NCBI RefSeq assembly: GCF_000155635.1 | Contig: NZ_DS990556.1 | Span: forward strand, 2,186,052 to 2,250,051 | DNA from: Cyanobium sp. PCC 7001 | Lineage (GTDB): Bacteria > Cyanobacteriota > Cyanobacteriia > PCC-6307 > Cyanobiaceae | DNA: 64,000 nt | Direction: 5' to 3' | Shown: piece by piece, positions 61,456 to 64,000 of the stretch | How positions within the stretch are numbered: position 1 is the stretch's first letter | How the letters are laid out: the number at the start of each line of letters is the position of its first letter | Position numbers and translations under genes: made by a program | The notes under the pieces: model-generated | Seen by the model: the letters and a program-made list of their open reading frames with translations, nothing else | Database searches by the model: none | What the model was told of the DNA's origin: nothing

Positions 61456-61875
61456 TCAGCCCGAGGGAAAGACGGGAATGCCGAGGCCGAACTGCAGCGC
61501 CAGCCGCACGGCCCAGTAGCCCAGCAGCACCACCAGCAGCACCGCCCCATGCCAGGGCAGCAGCCCGCGGGGCATCAGCCTTCGCTGCCGGATCGCCTGC
61601 ACCGACCACACAACCAGAGCCCCGGCGGCCAGGGGGCCCAGGGCGTGCTGGGTGAGGGCCTCCTCCCACTGGGCGTGCAGGCTGGCCGCCGTGGCCCGGG
61701 TGAGGAAGCAGGTGGGACAGGGAATGCCGGTGAGGGCCCGCAGGGGGCAGGCGAAGCCCGGCAGGCCCGGATGGGCTCCCTTGAACCAGAGGTAGCCCGT
61801 GATCGCTGCCGGCAGCAGACAACCGGCCTGCGCGGCACGCTCCAGAAATCGGCGCTGGAGCGAAACGGGTTTCAG
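61456..61875 (-). CDS. DUF2752 protein with apparent CTG start
   Basis: 139 aa. The product contains the DUF2752 pattern: hydrophobic helix ([15 protein letters not shown]), [26 protein letters not shown] with conserved Cys pairs, and two further helices to VFPSG. The frame has no ATG, GTG or TTG upstream of the conserved region. The first usable codon is CTG at 61875, in CTGA shared with the ndhH stop, exactly matching the ATGA/GTGA coupling seen elsewhere here. Automatic gene finding would miss it. Conserved in cyanobacteria; function unknown. Confidence 0.8.
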   Translation of the reverse strand: MKPVSLQRRFLERAAQAGCLLPAAITGYLWFKGAHPGLPGFACPLRALTGIPCPTCFLTRATAASLHAQWEEALTQHALGPLAAGALVVWSVQAIRQRRLMPRGLLPWHGAVLLVVLLGYWAVRLALQFGLGIPVFPSG

Positions 61876-63056
61876 CGATCCACCGACCCCATGATCACGT
61901 CGATCGAACCGAGGATCGCCATGATGTCGGCCACTTTGTGCCCCTTGAGGATGTGGGGCAGGATCTGCAGGTTGTTCTGATCGGCGGCGCGGATCTTGAA
62001 GCGCCAGGGGGTCACGTCGTCGTTGCCCTGGATGAACACACCGATCTCCCCCTTGCCCGATTCCAGCCGGGTGTAGAGCTCGCCGCTGGGGATCTTGAAG
62101 GTGGGAGCCACCTTCTTGGCCACGTACTGCAGGTCGAAGCCGCTGGAGTCACCGCCCTTGCCCTCGGCCATGCGCCTGGCTTCGAGGCTCTCGGTGGGGC
62201 CGCCGGGGATCATGGCGCAGGCCTGCCGCAGGATCTTGAGCGATTCGCGCATCTCCTGGATCCGCACCCGGTAGCGGGCGAAGCAGTCGCCCTCCTGTTC
62301 GCAGGCCACGGCCCAGTCGAAGTCGTCGTAGCACTCGTAGTGGTCCACCTTGCGCAGATCCCACGGCACACCGGAGGCGCGCAGCATCGGACCCGAGAGG
62401 CTCCAGTTGATCGCCTCCTCGCGGGTGATCGTGCCCAGACCCTCGATGCGGCGCCGGAAGATCGGGTTGTTGGTGATCAGCTTCTCGTACTCGTCGATCT
62501 TGGGGCCGAACCAGTCGCAGAAGTCGAGGCACTTCTCGAGCCAGCCGTAGGGCAGGTCGGCCGCCACCCCGCCGATGCGGAAGTAGTTGTTGTTGATCAG
62601 GCGCTGGCCGGTGGCCGCCTCCCAGAGGTCGTAGATCATCTCCCGCTCGCGGAAGATGTAGAAGAACGGGGTCTGGGCGCCCACGTCGGCCAGGAAGGGG
62701 CCGAGCCAGAGCAGGTGGTTGGCGATGCGGTTGAGCTCCAGCATCAGCACCCGGATGTAGCTGGCCCGCCTGGGCACCTGCACATCGGCGAGACGCTCGG
62801 GGGCGTTCACCACGATCGCCTCGTAGAACATGCCGGCCGCGTAGTCCATGCGGCTCACGTAGGGCACGAACATCACGTTCGTGCGGTTCTCGGCGATCTT
62901 CTCCATGCCGCGGTGGAGGTAGCCGATCACCGGCTCGCAATCCACCACGTCCTCCCCGTCGAGGGTCACCACGAGCCGCAGCACCCCGTGCATCGAGGGG
63001 TGGTGGGGCCCGAAGTTCACCACCATCGGCTCCGTGCGCGTCTCCAGCTGCGTCAT
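61872..63056 (-). CDS. ndhH: NAD(P)H-quinone oxidoreductase subunit H
   Basis: 394 aa, full length. Part of the peripheral arm of NDH-1, which carries out cyclic electron flow, respiration and CO2 uptake in thylakoids. Segments: [71 protein letters not shown] and the C-terminal DVIMGSVDR. The ATG at 63056 is the standard start; upstream sequence is antisense to rsmH. Divergent from rsmH with 45 bp between. Confidence 0.98.
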   Translation of the reverse strand: MTQLETRTEPMVVNFGPHHPSMHGVLRLVVTLDGEDVVDCEPVIGYLHRGMEKIAENRTNVMFVPYVSRMDYAAGMFYEAIVVNAPERLADVQVPRRASYIRVLMLELNRIANHLLWLGPFLADVGAQTPFFYIFREREMIYDLWEAATGQRLINNNYFRIGGVAADLPYGWLEKCLDFCDWFGPKIDEYEKLITNNPIFRRRIEGLGTITREEAINWSLSGPMLRASGVPWDLRKVDHYECYDDFDWAVACEQEGDCFARYRVRIQEMRESLKILRQACAMIPGGPTESLEARRMAEGKGGDSSGFDLQYVAKKVAPTFKIPSGELYTRLESGKGEIGVFIQGNDDVTPWRFKIRAADQNNLQILPHILKGHKVADIMAILGSIDVIMGSVDR

Positions 63057-63101
63057 GGGGCCGTGGTCTGCGGTCGGATGGCGGGATCTTAGGAAGGTTT
63101 G

Positions 63102-64000
63102 GTGCCCCCCTCTGTTCCCCTGCCACCTTCGGAGGCTGCTGCCACCACGGATGCCGCGCCGGTGTTCGCCCACCAGCCGGTGCTGGCCGATGCCGTGCTG
63201 GCGAGCTTCGCGCCGGTGGAGACCCTCCTGGCCGAGCACTCCGGGGGGGGCCTGCTGATCGACTGCACCCTCGGCGGCGGCGGCCACAGCGCCCTGCTGC
63301 TGGAGGCCCATCCCGGCCTGCGCCTGATCGGGCTGGACCAGGACCCGAGCGCCCGCACCGCCGCCGCCGAGCGTCTGGCCCCCTTTGGCGATCGGGTCAC
63401 GATCGTGGCCACCAACTTCGCCGACCACCGCCCCAGCGAGCCGGCCCTGGCGGTGCTGGCCGATCTGGGGGTGAGCAGCCCTCAGCTGGATGTGGCCGGC
63501 CGGGGCTTCAGCTTCCGCGCCGAGGGTCCGCTGGACATGCGCATGAACCCGGAGGCGGGTGAGACGGCGGCCGCCCTGCTCGATCGGCTGGAGGAAGGGG
63601 CGCTGGCGGATCTGATCTATGGCTACGGCGAGGAGCGCCTGTCGCGTCGCATCGCCCGCCGCATCAAGGAGCAGGGACCCTGGAACGACCCGGCCCGGCC
63701 CCGCACCACCGCCGAACTGGCCTGGCTGGTGGGGGGGTGCTACCCACCGGCGGCCCGGCGGGGCCGCCTCCATCCGGCCACCCGCACCTTCCAGGCCCTG
63801 CGCATCGCGGTGAATGATGAGCTCGGGGTGCTCGGGCGCTGGCTGGAGCAGGTGCCCGATTGGCTCCGGCCCGGAGGTCTGCTGGGGGTGATCAGCTTCC
63901 ATTCCCTGGAGGACCGCCTGGTCAAGACGGCCTTTCTCCGCGATGAGCGCCTGGAGCGGGTGACCCGCAAGCCGCTGGTGGCCGCTGCCGAAGAGGCCGA
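63102..64000 (+). CDS. rsmH: 16S rRNA (cytosine(1402)-N4)-methyltransferase, 3' end outside window
   Basis: The first about 300 residues are visible; the gene continues past the right edge. RsmH landmarks: [15 protein letters not shown]-binding [56 protein letters not shown] and [15 protein letters not shown]. The start is the GTG at 63102, 4 bases after a good AGGAAGG ribosome binding site (63091-63097); a TTG just before it is too close to the site. N-terminal 17 residues are Pro/Ala-rich. Confidence 0.96.
   Translation, partial: MPPSVPLPPSEAAATTDAAPVFAHQPVLADAVLASFAPVETLLAEHSGGGLLIDCTLGGGGHSALLLEAHPGLRLIGLDQDPSARTAAAERLAPFGDRVTIVATNFADHRPSEPALAVLADLGVSSPQLDVAGRGFSFRAEGPLDMRMNPEAGETAAALLDRLEEGALADLIYGYGEERLSRRIARRIKEQGPWNDPARPRTTAELAWLVGGCYPPAARRGRLHPATRTFQALRIAVNDELGVLGRWLEQVPDWLRPGGLLGVISFHSLEDRLVKTAFLRDERLERVTRKPLVAAAEEA

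Overview
The window looks like chromosome of a high-GC picocyanobacterium of the Synechococcus/Cyanobium group (roughly 70% GC by eye). The evidence is cyanobacterial gene content: ndhH, a phylloquinone (men) gene cluster, glucosylglycerol osmolyte genes, cyanobacterial small membrane proteins (DUF3285, DUF2752), a Grr-type radical-SAM peptide system, and very tight gene packing with many 1-4 bp start/stop overlaps. I saw no rRNA, tRNA, insertion sequence, integrase or CRISPR array.

Layout. 1-10.1 kb: a DUF58/MoxR pair, a CobC-like decarboxylase with a phosphotransferase, murG, a secreted cyanobacterial protein, a beta-hydroxyacid dehydrogenase beside pgk, then usp - rbgA - an RluD-type pseudouridine synthase chained by 1-bp overlaps. 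10.1-12.7 kb: a polysaccharide-lyase-like protein and a double-ATPase ABC protein. 12.8-18.5 kb: rel/spoT, a 62-aa protein, a DUF2062 protein, mnmE and nadC. 18.6-21.3 kb: grrP-grrA-grrM, a ribosomal-peptide modification system whose precursor carries 14 aromatic-x-Asn triplets. 21.3-33.2 kb: an osmolyte locus with stpA, glpK-glpD, a GH13 enzyme and the ATGA-coupled chain ggpS-ggtB-ggtC-ggtD-ggtA. Together these would make, dephosphorylate, re-import and possibly degrade glucosylglycerol, and interconvert glycerol, glycerol-3-phosphate and DHAP. A consensus sigma70-type promoter lies about 500 nt upstream of ggpS in an AT-rich island.

33.8-45.7 kb is accessory in flavour: feoA and feoB in convergent orientation, a small gene that looks broken by a 1-nt frameshift, a methyltransferase, argS, a DUF1611 + amino-acid racemase pair, a fusion of two CDGSH iron-sulfur domains to a glutamate-synthase-like FMN domain, a DUF1254 protein and a degenerate GGDEF protein.

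46.1-55.0 kb: hisC, a metallo-beta-lactamase-fold protein with a decayed metal site, a TrpG/PabA glutamine amidotransferase, dgkA, ybeY, DUF3285, prfB (with an intact programmed +1 frameshift), glutaredoxin, gshB, a Coq4-like protein and a cNMP-binding patatin. 55.0-60.6 kb: menF, menA-menC-menE, small membrane proteins and a DHNA-CoA-thioesterase-like protein. This supplies most of the route from chorismate to phylloquinone for photosystem I. 60.7-64 kb: a membrane protein, a DUF2752 gene apparently using a CTG start, ndhH and the 5' part of rsmH.
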